From Burkholderiales bacterium (GTDB lineage: Bacteria > Pseudomonadota > Gammaproteobacteria > Burkholderiales > Ga0077523): DNA of 44,845 nucleotides. Each line of letters opens with the position of its first letter. The stretch's first letter is position 1. Shown piece after piece: positions 16,226 through 25,039 of the stretch. The notes under the pieces are model-generated. The model did not search any database. It had not been told where the DNA came from and saw only the letters and a list, made by a program, of their open reading frames with translations. Location: positions 1 through 44,845 of the forward strand of contig JAIEQG010000077.1 of NCBI GenBank assembly GCA_019747905.1. Direction: 5' to 3'. Position numbers and translations under genes: made by a program.

Positions 16226-16563
16226 TGGACGTCACGCCGTCGCTCGCGGTCGATCCCCGGCGCCTGGGAAGCCTGCGTGTGCCCGCCAAGACCGACGACG
16301 TCGAGGCGCTGCGCAAGGTCGCCCAGGAATTCGAGTCGCTGCTGCTCGCGCAACTCATGAAGTCCATGCGCGACGCGAGCTTCGGTGACGACCTGTTCGA
16401 GAGCAGTGCGACCAAGGCGTTCACCGGCATGCTGGACCAGCAGTACGCGATGGAACTGTCGCGCCGTCCCGGGATCGGCATCGCCGATCTCATCGTGAAG
16501 CAGGTGCAGCAGATGCAGCAATCGGGGGTCAAGAAAACCCCGGATGCGGCCGTAAAAGCCTAG
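16225..16563 (+). CDS. flgJ: Short FlgJ: rod-binding domain only
   Basis: The 112-residue protein contains the rod-capping domain of FlgJ: EALRKVAQEFESLLLAQLMK, SMRDASFGDDLFESSATKAF and MLDQQYAMELSRRPGIGIAD. It stops there. The C-terminal muramidase domain that FlgJ has in most beta- and gammaproteobacteria (total about 300 or more residues) is absent, and no frameshifted remnant follows: flgK starts 15 bases on. The start overlaps flgI (TGATG), which implies translational coupling. Rod passage through peptidoglycan must then rely on another lytic enzyme, as in bacteria with single-domain FlgJ. Confidence 0.93.
   Translation: MDVTPSLAVDPRRLGSLRVPAKTDDVEALRKVAQEFESLLLAQLMKSMRDASFGDDLFESSATKAFTGMLDQQYAMELSRRPGIGIADLIVKQVQQMQQSGVKKTPDAAVKA
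16529..16556 (+). promoter_or_regulatory. Sigma-28-type promoter of flgKL inside flgJ end
   Basis: TCAAGAAA (16529-16536), 12 bases and GCCGTAAA (16549-16556) overlap the last codons of flgJ, 22 bases before flgK. The TCAAG form and the GCCGTAA core agree with the other two sigma-28 sites here. A late-class promoter for flgKL is common biology. Confidence 0.55.
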
Positions 16564-16578
16564 AGAGGAATCGCGGAA

Positions 16579-18474
16579 ATGTCGGGAAGCATCTTCAGCA
16601 TCGGAGTGAGTGGGTTGAACGCCGCGCAGGCGGGTCTGGTCACGGCCAGCCACAACATCTCGAACGCGGCGACCGAAGGCTTCACGCGCCAGACCGTGGT
16701 GCAGACCAACCGCAATCCGCAGGCGACCGGGTCCGGTTTCTTCGGCCAGGGCGTGGAAGTGAGCACCGTGCGACGCCTCTACAGCCAGTTTCTCGACTCG
16801 CAGGTGCTGACGGCCGAAACCCAGCAGGCGAGTTTCGACGCGTTCCTCGCTCAGGCGAAGCAGATCGACAACGTGCTGGCCGATCCGTCGAGCGGCCTGT
16901 CGCCGGCGTTGCAGAGTTTCTTCTCCGGCGTGCAGGACGTGGCGGCGAATCCCTCGTCGGTGCCGTCCCGGCAGTCCATGCTGAGTCTGGGCGAGGCGCT
17001 GGTGTCGCGCTTCCAGGCGATCGACACGCGCTTCGCGGAGATCCGCACCGGCGTGAATCGCCAGGTGGGTGACGTCGTGGATCGCATCAACACCATCGCC
17101 TCCGAGATCGCCACGCTCAACCGCCAGATCGTGTCGTCGCCCAACACCGAGGCACAACCGGCCAACGACCTGCTCGACCAGCGCGACAAGCTGGTGTCGG
17201 ACCTCAACAAGCTGGTGCGCGTGAACGTCATCACGCAATCCGACGGCAGCTACAACGTGTTCATCGGCACCGGACAGAGCCTCGTGGTCGGCAGTTCGAC
17301 GCTGACTCTGACCTCGCGCACGTCCTTCGAGGACCCGACCGCGGTGGAGATCGGCTACCTCGTGGGCAGCACGACAGTGGTGCTGCAGCCGGAAACCTTG
17401 CGCGGCGGCGAACTCGGCGGGTTGCTCACCTTCCTGGACGACACGCTGACCCCGGCCCAGAACGAGTTCGGACGCGTGGCGACCGTGCTCACGGAAACCT
17501 TCAACGCGCAGCATCGTCTCGGTCAGGACCTGAACGGCGCCCTGGGGGGCGACTTCTTCCGCCCGAGCCAGGCCACGGTGGTGGGGCGCAGCAACAACAC
17601 CGGCAACGGGGTGGTGAGCGCCACACTCGCGAACGTCGGGCAGCTCACCGCCTCCGACTACCGCGTGACGTACACCGGCGCCAACTACATCGTGACGCGC
17701 TTGTCCGACGACACGCAGCAGACCTTCGCGACGCTGCCCCAGACGATCGACGGCGTCACCATCGCGCTCGCCTCCGGCGCGCCGGCCGCGGGCGACAGCT
17801 ACCTCGTGCAGCCGACGCGCTTCGCCGCGCGCGACCTCGACCTCGCCATCGCGGACACGTCCCTGATCGCGGCGGCCGCCCCGATCCGCACCGCAACCGC
17901 GCTGGCGAACGAGGGCAACGCCAAGATCAGCGCAGGGGTCGTCTCGAGCGTGGCGAACCTGCCCCTGCCCGGGACCGTGACTCTCACCTACAACCAGGGA
18001 ACCAACCAGTTCACCGTCGCCGGCGCCGTGCCGGCGGCAGGACCTTTCGCCTACAGCGCGGGCGCCGCGATCTCCTTCAACGGTCTCACCTTCTCGGTGA
18101 CGGGGACCCCGGCCGACGGCGACACCTTCACCATTGTGAACAACACCTCGGGCGTCGCAGACAACCGCAATGCGTTGTTGCTCGGCCAACTGCAGACCAT
18201 GCAGACGGTCGCCAACGGCACGGCGAGCTACCAGAGCGCCTACAGCCAGGTGGTGAGTCGCGTCGGCAACGATACCCGCGAAGTGCAGACGCAATCGAAT
18301 GCCCAGGATGCCCTGGTGAAACAGACACGCGAGGCAAAACTGTCCTTCTCCGGCGTCAACCTGGACGAGGAGGCCGCGAACCTGATCCGCTACCAGCAGG
18401 CCTACCAGGCGTCGGGCAAGGTGCTGCAGGTTGCCACGACGCTGTTCGACACGTTGCTGCAGCTCGGCAACTAA
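16579..18474 (+). CDS. flgK: Flagellar hook-associated protein 1 FlgK
   Basis: FlgK is the first hook-filament junction protein. The 631-residue product has the N-terminal motif FSIGVSGLNAAQAGLVTASH then NISNAATEGFTRQTVV. A long helical D1 region follows (about 60-220), then variable beta-rich domains, and the C-terminal SFSGVNLDEEAANLIRYQQA then YQASGKVLQVATTLFDTLLQ. Two inserts resemble each other: ALASGAPAAGDSYLVQPTR and SVTGTPADGDTFTIVNN. The second resembles a module in FlgL. It is a likely FlgN client. Confidence 0.97.
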   Translation: MSGSIFSIGVSGLNAAQAGLVTASHNISNAATEGFTRQTVVQTNRNPQATGSGFFGQGVEVSTVRRLYSQFLDSQVLTAETQQASFDAFLAQAKQIDNVLADPSSGLSPALQSFFSGVQDVAANPSSVPSRQSMLSLGEALVSRFQAIDTRFAEIRTGVNRQVGDVVDRINTIASEIATLNRQIVSSPNTEAQPANDLLDQRDKLVSDLNKLVRVNVITQSDGSYNVFIGTGQSLVVGSSTLTLTSRTSFEDPTAVEIGYLVGSTTVVLQPETLRGGELGGLLTFLDDTLTPAQNEFGRVATVLTETFNAQHRLGQDLNGALGGDFFRPSQATVVGRSNNTGNGVVSATLANVGQLTASDYRVTYTGANYIVTRLSDDTQQTFATLPQTIDGVTIALASGAPAAGDSYLVQPTRFAARDLDLAIADTSLIAAAAPIRTATALANEGNAKISAGVVSSVANLPLPGTVTLTYNQGTNQFTVAGAVPAAGPFAYSAGAAISFNGLTFSVTGTPADGDTFTIVNNTSGVADNRNALLLGQLQTMQTVANGTASYQSAYSQVVSRVGNDTREVQTQSNAQDALVKQTREAKLSFSGVNLDEEAANLIRYQQAYQASGKVLQVATTLFDTLLQLGN

Positions 18475-18491
18475 AGCCACGGAGTACTTCC

Positions 18492-19796
18492 ATGCGCGTC
18501 AGCACCACCACCGTCTTCGAGCAGGGCATCTTCAACATCCAGCGGGCCCAGGCGCAGCTCGTCAAGCAGCAGGAGCAGATCTCCACCGGCCGCCGGGTCC
18601 TGAGCCCGGCCGACGATCCGGTCGCCGCTGCCCGGGCGCTCGAGGTGACGCAGTCGAAGGAAATCACCGAGCAATATGCGCGCAACGGCGACGCGGCAAC
18701 CGCGGCGATCGGCCTGGAGGAAAACGCGCTGGCGCGCTACACCGCCTTGCTGCAGGACGTCCGCACGCTCACCGTCAATGCCGGCGACGGCGCGCTCACG
18801 CCCACCGACCTGAAGAGCATCGCCACGGAACTGCGCGCCCGATATACCGAACTGATCGGTATCGCCAACTCCACCGACGGCAACGGCCTGTACCTCTTCT
18901 CCGGCTACCAGGGCTCGACCCAACCCTTCACGGAAAATGCCCCCGGGGTGGTCGCGTACAACGGTGACCAGGGGCAGCGCCTGATCCAGATCGGCGCCAC
19001 GCGTCAGGTGGCGATCAGCGATGCGGGCTCCGACGTCTTCCAGCGTATCCGCACCGGCAACGGCGTCTTCGCGACCACGGCAACGACCACCAACACCGGT
19101 GGCGGGATCGTTTCCGAAGGCGTCGTGCGCAATCGTGCCGCGTGGGACGCAGCCACCAACCCGCAGAATTTCGAGGTGCGGTTCTTCGTGGACAACACGG
19201 CAGTGCCTCCCCAGACCACCTACGACATCGTCGATACGGTGAACAACCTGTCCTTGACCACCGGTGCCGCGCCGGCCGCCGGCCCGTACCTGCGCACCTA
19301 CCAGAGTGGCGGCACCATCTCGTTCGCACGACAGGCCCCGCCCGATATCAACGCGACCGCGTTCGACTACGGCATCGAGATGTCGGTGACCGGCCAACCG
19401 GCCAGCGGCGACACGTTCACCATCGCACCCAGTGCCAACCAGGATATCTTCGCCACCCTCGATCAACTCATCACGGCGATCGAGACCGGGGGCGGCGGCA
19501 TGACCGCGAACACGGCGCTCGCCAACGCCCTCAACACGGCGCTCAACAACTTCGACAATGCCATCGACGTGTCCCTCACCGTCACGGCGTCGGTGGGTGC
19601 GCGGGCAAAGGAAATCCAGACCGGACAGGCCAACGCGGACGATCTCACGCTGCAGTACGAGACGACGCTCTCCGGGCTGACCAACCTCGACTACGCCAAG
19701 GCCATCAGCGAGCTCACCTTCAACCAGGTCTCGCTCGAGGCCGCGCAGCAGTCGTTCGTGCGCATCCAGGGGTTGTCGCTGTTCAACTTCCTTTGA
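18492..19796 (+). CDS. flgL: Flagellar hook-associated protein 3 FlgL
   Basis: FlgL joins FlgK to the filament. The 434-residue protein has a flagellin-type N-terminus, with FNIQRAQAQLVKQQEQISTG then RRVLSPADDPVAAARALEV. A variable middle (about 150-330) includes SVTGQPASGDTFTIAPS. The C-terminal helix is AKAISELTFNQVSLEAAQQS then FVRIQGLSLFNFL. It is larger than enteric FlgL (about 317), as is common in betaproteobacteria. It closes the flg operon. Confidence 0.97.
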   Translation: MRVSTTTVFEQGIFNIQRAQAQLVKQQEQISTGRRVLSPADDPVAAARALEVTQSKEITEQYARNGDAATAAIGLEENALARYTALLQDVRTLTVNAGDGALTPTDLKSIATELRARYTELIGIANSTDGNGLYLFSGYQGSTQPFTENAPGVVAYNGDQGQRLIQIGATRQVAISDAGSDVFQRIRTGNGVFATTATTTNTGGGIVSEGVVRNRAAWDAATNPQNFEVRFFVDNTAVPPQTTYDIVDTVNNLSLTTGAAPAAGPYLRTYQSGGTISFARQAPPDINATAFDYGIEMSVTGQPASGDTFTIAPSANQDIFATLDQLITAIETGGGGMTANTALANALNTALNNFDNAIDVSLTVTASVGARAKEIQTGQANADDLTLQYETTLSGLTNLDYAKAISELTFNQVSLEAAQQSFVRIQGLSLFNFL

Positions 19797-19907
19797 GCCT
19801 GGCGATGCCCCTGTCATAGGAGGGGATATCCCGACGTCGTAGCACCGCTATGGACGTGGCCAGGACTCGACAGTACTCTTCGCGCCCATCGGGGGCGGGG
19901 AGGCGGT

Positions 19908-20639
19908 ATGCGTCGAGTCGGGATACTGGTCGCGCTGGCACTGGGGCTGTGCGGCTGCAACCAGATAGCGCAGCGGCAGGGCGAGTCGAAACCGGTCGAG
20001 CCGGCGGTGGGCCGCGGTGAGCTGCTCCCGGGCTCCCAGCTTCGCGGCTCGGGCTTCCTGGGCAGTTACGCGCAGCTGAAAGCCGTTGCCGGCACCCCCG
20101 GCGAATGGGAGTTCATCAAACCCGGCGTCGACTGGAAGCCCTACGACACCATCGCGCTGCGGCCGATGGAGGTCTGGCTCAATCCCGCTGCCGAATACGC
20201 CGCCATCCAGCCGCAGATCTACGCGCAGATCGAGCGTTCGGTGCGCGAGATCGTGACCGGCGAGTTCCAGGCGGGAGGCTACAAGGTGGTCGATCAGCCC
20301 GCCCCCGGTGTGCTCGTCTTCCACTACGCGCTGACGGGGGTTACGCCCATGCGGCAGGGGCTGGATCCCACCGACGTCATTCCCATCAAGGCGGCGGTGA
20401 CGGCCGTGCGCTATGCCACGGGGACCGAACCCTACTACATCGCGCTGTCCGGCGAGATGGAAGTCCTCGACGGTGGCAGCGGCGAGCGCGTGTATGCGAT
20501 GGTGGGCGCGCGCCGCAGCTTCGTGACGACGTTGAAGGGCCGCGACATCACCTGGAGCGAGTTGCGCGACGACGTCGCGTTCTTCGCCAAACAATGGCGC
20601 ACGCGGCTCGACAAGGCTCGCGCGCAACGCACCCAGTGA
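19908..20639 (+). CDS. DUF3313 family lipoprotein
   Basis: The 243-residue protein begins MRRVGILVALALGLCGCNQ, a lipoprotein signal with the probable acylated Cys at 17. The mature domain has DWKPYDTIALRPMEVWLNP, VVDQPAPGVLVFHYALTGV and SGEMEVLDGGSGERVYAMVG, the layout of DUF3313 lipoproteins, whose role is unknown. GGGGAGG precedes the ATG. It lies 73 bases upstream of an RND adaptor gene on the same strand, so it may be co-expressed with the pump. It is probably in the periplasm or outer membrane. Confidence 0.85.
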   Translation: MRRVGILVALALGLCGCNQIAQRQGESKPVEPAVGRGELLPGSQLRGSGFLGSYAQLKAVAGTPGEWEFIKPGVDWKPYDTIALRPMEVWLNPAAEYAAIQPQIYAQIERSVREIVTGEFQAGGYKVVDQPAPGVLVFHYALTGVTPMRQGLDPTDVIPIKAAVTAVRYATGTEPYYIALSGEMEVLDGGSGERVYAMVGARRSFVTTLKGRDITWSELRDDVAFFAKQWRTRLDKARAQRTQ

Positions 20640-20712
20640 GGACTGGCCGATCCTAGCCCTGCCGGTCATCGGGAGAGCCGACGGCGTCGGAATCCGACGG
20701 GGCGGCGCGTGC

Positions 20713-21846
20713 TTGCTGCTCGTCGCGGCGCTGGCCGGCTGCGGCAAGGCGCCGCCACCGATTCCGGCGCGGGGGCCGAACGTCGTCTCGACCATCACGG
20801 TGACCGCGGCCGATGCCCCGGTCAACGCGGAGTTCGTGGGGCAGACGCAGAGTTCGCGGCTGGTGAACATACAGGCGCGCGTCACCGGATTTCTCGATCG
20901 CCGGGTGTACACCGAAGGCTCGCTGGTGAAAGAGGGCCAGGTGCTGTTCCTGATGGACAAGAAGCCGTTCCAGGCCCAGCTCGACCAGGCCCGCGCGGCT
21001 TTGCAGCAGCAGCAGGCCGCACTGGCGACCACGCGCGCCAACCTCGATCGCACCAAGCCGCTGGTGGAGCAGGACGCGCTCTCGCAGAAGGATCTCGACG
21101 ACGCCACCGGCCAGTTCCAGCAGGCCTCGGCCGGCGTGGCGCAGGCGAAGGCGCAGGTGGTGCAGGCCGAGCTCAATCTTTCGTATGCCACGATCACCTC
21201 GCCGGTGGACGGGATCTCGAGCTACGCCCTCCAGGCGGACGGCACGTATCTCAGCGCCTCCAACAGCCAGCTCACGACCGTGGCGGCGTTGTCACCGATG
21301 TGGGTGAATTTCAGCGTCTCGGAGAACCAGTTCCAGAAGCTGCACCGCCAGATCGAGAAGGGACAGCTGAAGCCGCCGCCCGACGGCAGCTACGAAGTGG
21401 AGGTGGTGCTCGTCGACGGGACGGTGTTTCCCCACAAGGGGCGCATCACCTTCAGCGAACCGGAATACGACACCAAGACCGGCACTTTCCTGGTGCGTGC
21501 CTCGGTCGCGAATCCGAACGGGACGCTGCGTCCCAACCAGTTCGTGCGCGTGCGGATCAACGGCGCGATGCGTCCCGCCGCCATCGTCGTGCCGCAGCGC
21601 GCCGTGCAGCAGGGACCGAAAGGTCACTTCGTCTGGGTGCTCGACGCCAACGGCAAGGCCGAGAACCGGCCGGTAAGCGTCGGTGACTGGCACGGCGAGG
21701 GCTGGTTCATCAACGAGGGCCTGCACCCCGGTGACCGTGTGGTGGTCGATGGAGCGCTCGGCCTGACGCCCGGGGCCACGGTTCAGGTGAGCCAGGCGGC
21801 CGCGGACGGCGGCGCCGCCGGCGCGGCCCCGGGCACCTCGAAGTAG
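20713..21846 (+). CDS. RND efflux periplasmic adaptor (MFP), start unclear
   Basis: The protein is a membrane-fusion adaptor that links an RND pump to its outer-membrane channel. It has the lipoyl half-motifs (RVTGFLDRRVYTEGSLVKEG and ATITSPVDGISSY), a coiled-coil hairpin between them (about 90-155, with LDQARAALQQQQAALATTRA), and beta-barrel and membrane-proximal domains to residue 377. A lipobox LAGCG lies at the very start. The only usual start codon is TTG 20713, which leaves just nine residues before the Cys. The frame is open further upstream, where ATC 20692 would give a textbook leader beginning with two Arg. The start is therefore uncertain; the rest is a full-length adaptor. Confidence 0.9.
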   Translation: MLLVAALAGCGKAPPPIPARGPNVVSTITVTAADAPVNAEFVGQTQSSRLVNIQARVTGFLDRRVYTEGSLVKEGQVLFLMDKKPFQAQLDQARAALQQQQAALATTRANLDRTKPLVEQDALSQKDLDDATGQFQQASAGVAQAKAQVVQAELNLSYATITSPVDGISSYALQADGTYLSASNSQLTTVAALSPMWVNFSVSENQFQKLHRQIEKGQLKPPPDGSYEVEVVLVDGTVFPHKGRITFSEPEYDTKTGTFLVRASVANPNGTLRPNQFVRVRINGAMRPAAIVVPQRAVQQGPKGHFVWVLDANGKAENRPVSVGDWHGEGWFINEGLHPGDRVVVDGALGLTPGATVQVSQAAADGGAAGAAPGTSK

Positions 21847-21865
21847 CGGCAGCCGGGCCGCTCGC

Positions 21866-24800
21866 GTGTTCTCGCGCTTCTTCATCGAGCGGCCGGTCTT
21901 CGCGGCGGTCCTCTCGATCATCCTGTGCCTGGCCGGCGCGGTGTGCATGCTGAACCTGCCGGTGGAACAGTACCCGTCCATCACGCCGGTGCAGGTTTCG
22001 GTGAACGCCACCTTTCCCGGTGCCGATTCGCAGACTCTCGCCGATGCCGTGGCCTCGCCGATCGAGGCGCAGATCAACGGCGTCGACAACATGATCTACA
22101 TGTCGTCGAGCAGCTCCGCGGCCGGCCAGCTCACCATCACCGTCTTCTTCGGGCTCGGCACCGATCCGGACGTGGCGCAGGTGCAGGTGCAGAACCGCGT
22201 CAACCTGGCGCTGCCCACGTTGCCCTCGGCGGTGCAGCAGCTCGGCGTGTCGGTACAGAAGAAATCCTCGTCGATCATGATGCTGATCGGCGTGTTCGCG
22301 AAGGAGAACCGCTACAGCGCCGACTACATCGCGAACTACGCGAACGTCTATGTGCTCGACGCGCTGAAGCGCGTGCCCGGAGCGGGCCAGGCGTCGATCA
22401 TGGGCCAGCCGAACCAGGCCATGCGCATCTGGATGAACCCCGAGCGCATGGCGGCCCTCGGGGTCACCACCACCGACATCCAGCAGGCGGTGAACCAGCA
22501 GAACGCGCTCTTCGGGGCAGGGCAGATCGGCCAGCAACCTTCCTCGACGCCTGTCGAATTGACCTTCCCGGTGGTGACCCAGCGGCCCTTCGGCGAACCC
22601 TCGCAGTACGAGAACATCATCCTGCGCGCCGGTACCGGGGGCGGCGCCATCGTGCGGCTGAAGGACGTCGCCCGCGCCGAGGTCGGCCTGCAGCAATACA
22701 TCGTGAGCAGCAAGCTGAACGGCACCCCCGCGACGTTCGTGGCGGTCTATCTGCAGCCGGGCGCCAACGGACTGGACGTGTCGGACCGTGTCCGCAAGAC
22801 CATGGAGGACCTGAAGGCGCGCTTTCCCGCGGGGCTCGACTACACCATCTCGCTCGACACCAACGATTTCGTGCGCATCTCGATCGAGGAGGTGGTGCAC
22901 ACGCTGTTCGAAGCCATCCTGCTGGTGGTGCTGGTGGTCTATCTGTTCCTGCAGAGCTTCCGCACCACCATCATCTGCACGGTCGCGATCGCCGTCGCGC
23001 TGATCAGCACCTTTGCCGGCATGCTGGCATTCGGCTTCTCGATCAACCTCCTGACGCTCTTCGGCCTGGTGCTCGCCATCGGCATGGTGGTGGACGATGC
23101 CATCGTCGTGGTCGAGAACGTCGAGCGCATCATGGCCGAGGAGCACCTCGCGCCGAAGGAAGCCACCATCAAGGCCATGAACGAGATCGGCAGTTCGCTC
23201 GTGGCGGTGGTGCTGGTGATGGCGTCGGTGTTCATTCCCGCGGCGTTCCTGCCCGGCACCACCGGGCAGCTCTACAAGCAGTTCGCCATCACCATCGTGA
23301 TCTCGGTGGCGGTATCGGGGTTCGTGGCACTGACCCTGACCCCGGCCATGTGCGCCCTCTGGCTGAAGCACAAGCCGCCGCCGCAGCGCGGCTTCTTCGC
23401 ATGGTTCAACCGGCAGGTGGATCGCGTGACACAGGCGTTCGGCCATGCCGTCGTGCTGGTGATCAAGCGGATGGTTCCCGCGTTCCTGCTGCTCGCCGTG
23501 CTGCTGGGTTCCATCGTCTACCTGTTCAAGCTGCTGCCCACCAGTTTCGTGCCCAACGAGGACCAGGGCTACGTCATGGCCGCCGTCGTCATGCCGGACT
23601 CTGCGAGCCTAGATCGAACCGCGGCGGTGTCGTCGAAGGTGGATGCCCTGTTCGCGAAGAATCCCGCGGTGGCGAACCGCGCCGAGATCGCGGGCTACAG
23701 TCTGCTCGACGGCGGCTTCAAGACCAACGGTGCGACGCTGTTCGTGACTCTCAAGGACTTCAAGGAACGCTACGCGTCGATCGCGGACGCCAAGGCGCAG
23801 AACGCGCGGGCTGTCCTGGTCGACATGTACAAGGAGAGCCGCGCCATCAAGGAAGGCTTCGTGGCACCGGTCCCGCCCCCGCCGATTCCCGGAATCGGCA
23901 GCACCGGCGGCTTCGAGTTCTGGGTGCAGGACACCACCGCCGGCGAACCGGTCAAGCTGGACCAGATCACGCAGCAGATCCTGGCGAAGGCCAAGGGCTA
24001 CCCGGAACTCACCGGATTGCGGACGACGTTCCGCGCCTCCACGCAGCAACTGCGCGTGACCGTCGATCGCGAGAAGGCCGAGCTGCTCGGCGTGCCGGTG
24101 CAGGACGTGTACGCGGCGATCCAGGCGCAGTTCGGATCGCTCAACGTGAGCCAGTTCTATCAGTTCAGCCGCGCGTGGTTCGTGATCCTGCAATCGGAAC
24201 CGCAGTACCGCGAGCGACCGGAAGACCTCGCCCGCCTGTACACGCGTTCGACCCAGGGCGCGATGGTGCCGCTGTCGGCGCTCACCAACACCGAGTGGGT
24301 GACAGGCCCGGATCTGGTGCCGCACTTCAACGGTTTTCCGGCGGCGAAGATCAACGGCCAGGCCGCGCCCGGTTTCAGCTCGGGCCAGGCCATCGCGGCC
24401 ATGGAGGCTGCGGCGCGCGAAGTGCTCCCGGCCGGCTACACCTTCGCCTGGTCCGGCTTGGCCTACGAGGAAAAGAAATCGGGCAGCACGTCGGCGATCG
24501 CTTTCGCGTTCGGCCTGATCATCGTGTTCCTGGTGCTCGCCGCGCAGTACGAATCGTGGACCTTGCCCGCCGCGGTGATGACGGCCGTCCCGTTCGGTGT
24601 GCTCGGCGCGTTGACGGCGAATTGGGTGCGCGGCCTCGAGAACGACGTCTACTTCCAGATCGGTCTGCTGGTGCTGATCGGCCTGGGTGCCAAGAACGCC
24701 GTGCTGCGCGTATCCGCCGCCGTCGAGCTGCGCCACCAGGGACTGTCGATCATGGACGCCACCATCCAGGCCGGCGAGCGGCGCCTGCGGCCCATCATCA

Positions 24801-25039
24801 TGACCTCGCTCGCCTTCGCGGTCGGCGTGCTGCCGCTCGCCATCGCGATCGGTGCGGGTGCGAACGCGCGGCACTCCATCGGCACGGGCATCATCGGCGG
24901 GATGATCGGCGAGACGACTCTCGCGATGCTCTACGTGCCGCTGCTGTTCTACGTGTTCGATCGACTCTCGGAACGCTCGCGCGGCAAGGCCGAGGCGCCG
25001 GGCGAGCGGTCCGCGCCGACGGAGGGCGGGGCGGCATGA
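21866..25039 (+). CDS. RND multidrug efflux pump, HAE-1 (AcrB/MexF) family
   Basis: The 1057-residue inner-membrane pump uses the proton gradient to export hydrophobic compounds. It begins (GTG 21866) with FSRFFIERPVFAAVLSIILC, the usual first helix. Porter-domain motifs include LADAVASPIEAQINGVDNMI. Helix 4 carries the proton-relay pair in GMVVDDAIVVVENVERIM, and helix 10 has the matching Lys in GLGAKNAVLR. After that Lys the sequence VLRVSAAVELR departs from the commoner ILIVEFA. The substrate cannot be told from the sequence. The stop overlaps the outer-membrane factor gene (ATGA). No regulator gene adjoins the operon. Confidence 0.97.
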   Translation: MFSRFFIERPVFAAVLSIILCLAGAVCMLNLPVEQYPSITPVQVSVNATFPGADSQTLADAVASPIEAQINGVDNMIYMSSSSSAAGQLTITVFFGLGTDPDVAQVQVQNRVNLALPTLPSAVQQLGVSVQKKSSSIMMLIGVFAKENRYSADYIANYANVYVLDALKRVPGAGQASIMGQPNQAMRIWMNPERMAALGVTTTDIQQAVNQQNALFGAGQIGQQPSSTPVELTFPVVTQRPFGEPSQYENIILRAGTGGGAIVRLKDVARAEVGLQQYIVSSKLNGTPATFVAVYLQPGANGLDVSDRVRKTMEDLKARFPAGLDYTISLDTNDFVRISIEEVVHTLFEAILLVVLVVYLFLQSFRTTIICTVAIAVALISTFAGMLAFGFSINLLTLFGLVLAIGMVVDDAIVVVENVERIMAEEHLAPKEATIKAMNEIGSSLVAVVLVMASVFIPAAFLPGTTGQLYKQFAITIVISVAVSGFVALTLTPAMCALWLKHKPPPQRGFFAWFNRQVDRVTQAFGHAVVLVIKRMVPAFLLLAVLLGSIVYLFKLLPTSFVPNEDQGYVMAAVVMPDSASLDRTAAVSSKVDALFAKNPAVANRAEIAGYSLLDGGFKTNGATLFVTLKDFKERYASIADAKAQNARAVLVDMYKESRAIKEGFVAPVPPPPIPGIGSTGGFEFWVQDTTAGEPVKLDQITQQILAKAKGYPELTGLRTTFRASTQQLRVTVDREKAELLGVPVQDVYAAIQAQFGSLNVSQFYQFSRAWFVILQSEPQYRERPEDLARLYTRSTQGAMVPLSALTNTEWVTGPDLVPHFNGFPAAKINGQAAPGFSSGQAIAAMEAAAREVLPAGYTFAWSGLAYEEKKSGSTSAIAFAFGLIIVFLVLAAQYESWTLPAAVMTAVPFGVLGALTANWVRGLENDVYFQIGLLVLIGLGAKNAVLRVSAAVELRHQGLSIMDATIQAGERRLRPIIMTSLAFAVGVLPLAIAIGAGANARHSIGTGIIGGMIGETTLAMLYVPLLFYVFDRLSERSRGKAEAPGERSAPTEGGAA

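Noticed and set aside
16003..18480. 825-residue minus-strand frame opposite flgI-flgK
   Set aside because: Antisense of well-supported flagellar genes; composition is His/Arg/Val-rich and has no leader or motifs.
21925..25035. Very long open frame overlapping the RND pump in another frame, leading into the outer-membrane factor
   Set aside because: The predicted protein is Arg/Gly/Ala-rich without domains, while the pump frame has strong motifs throughout. It is a high-GC artefact, and only the part from 25036 is coding.
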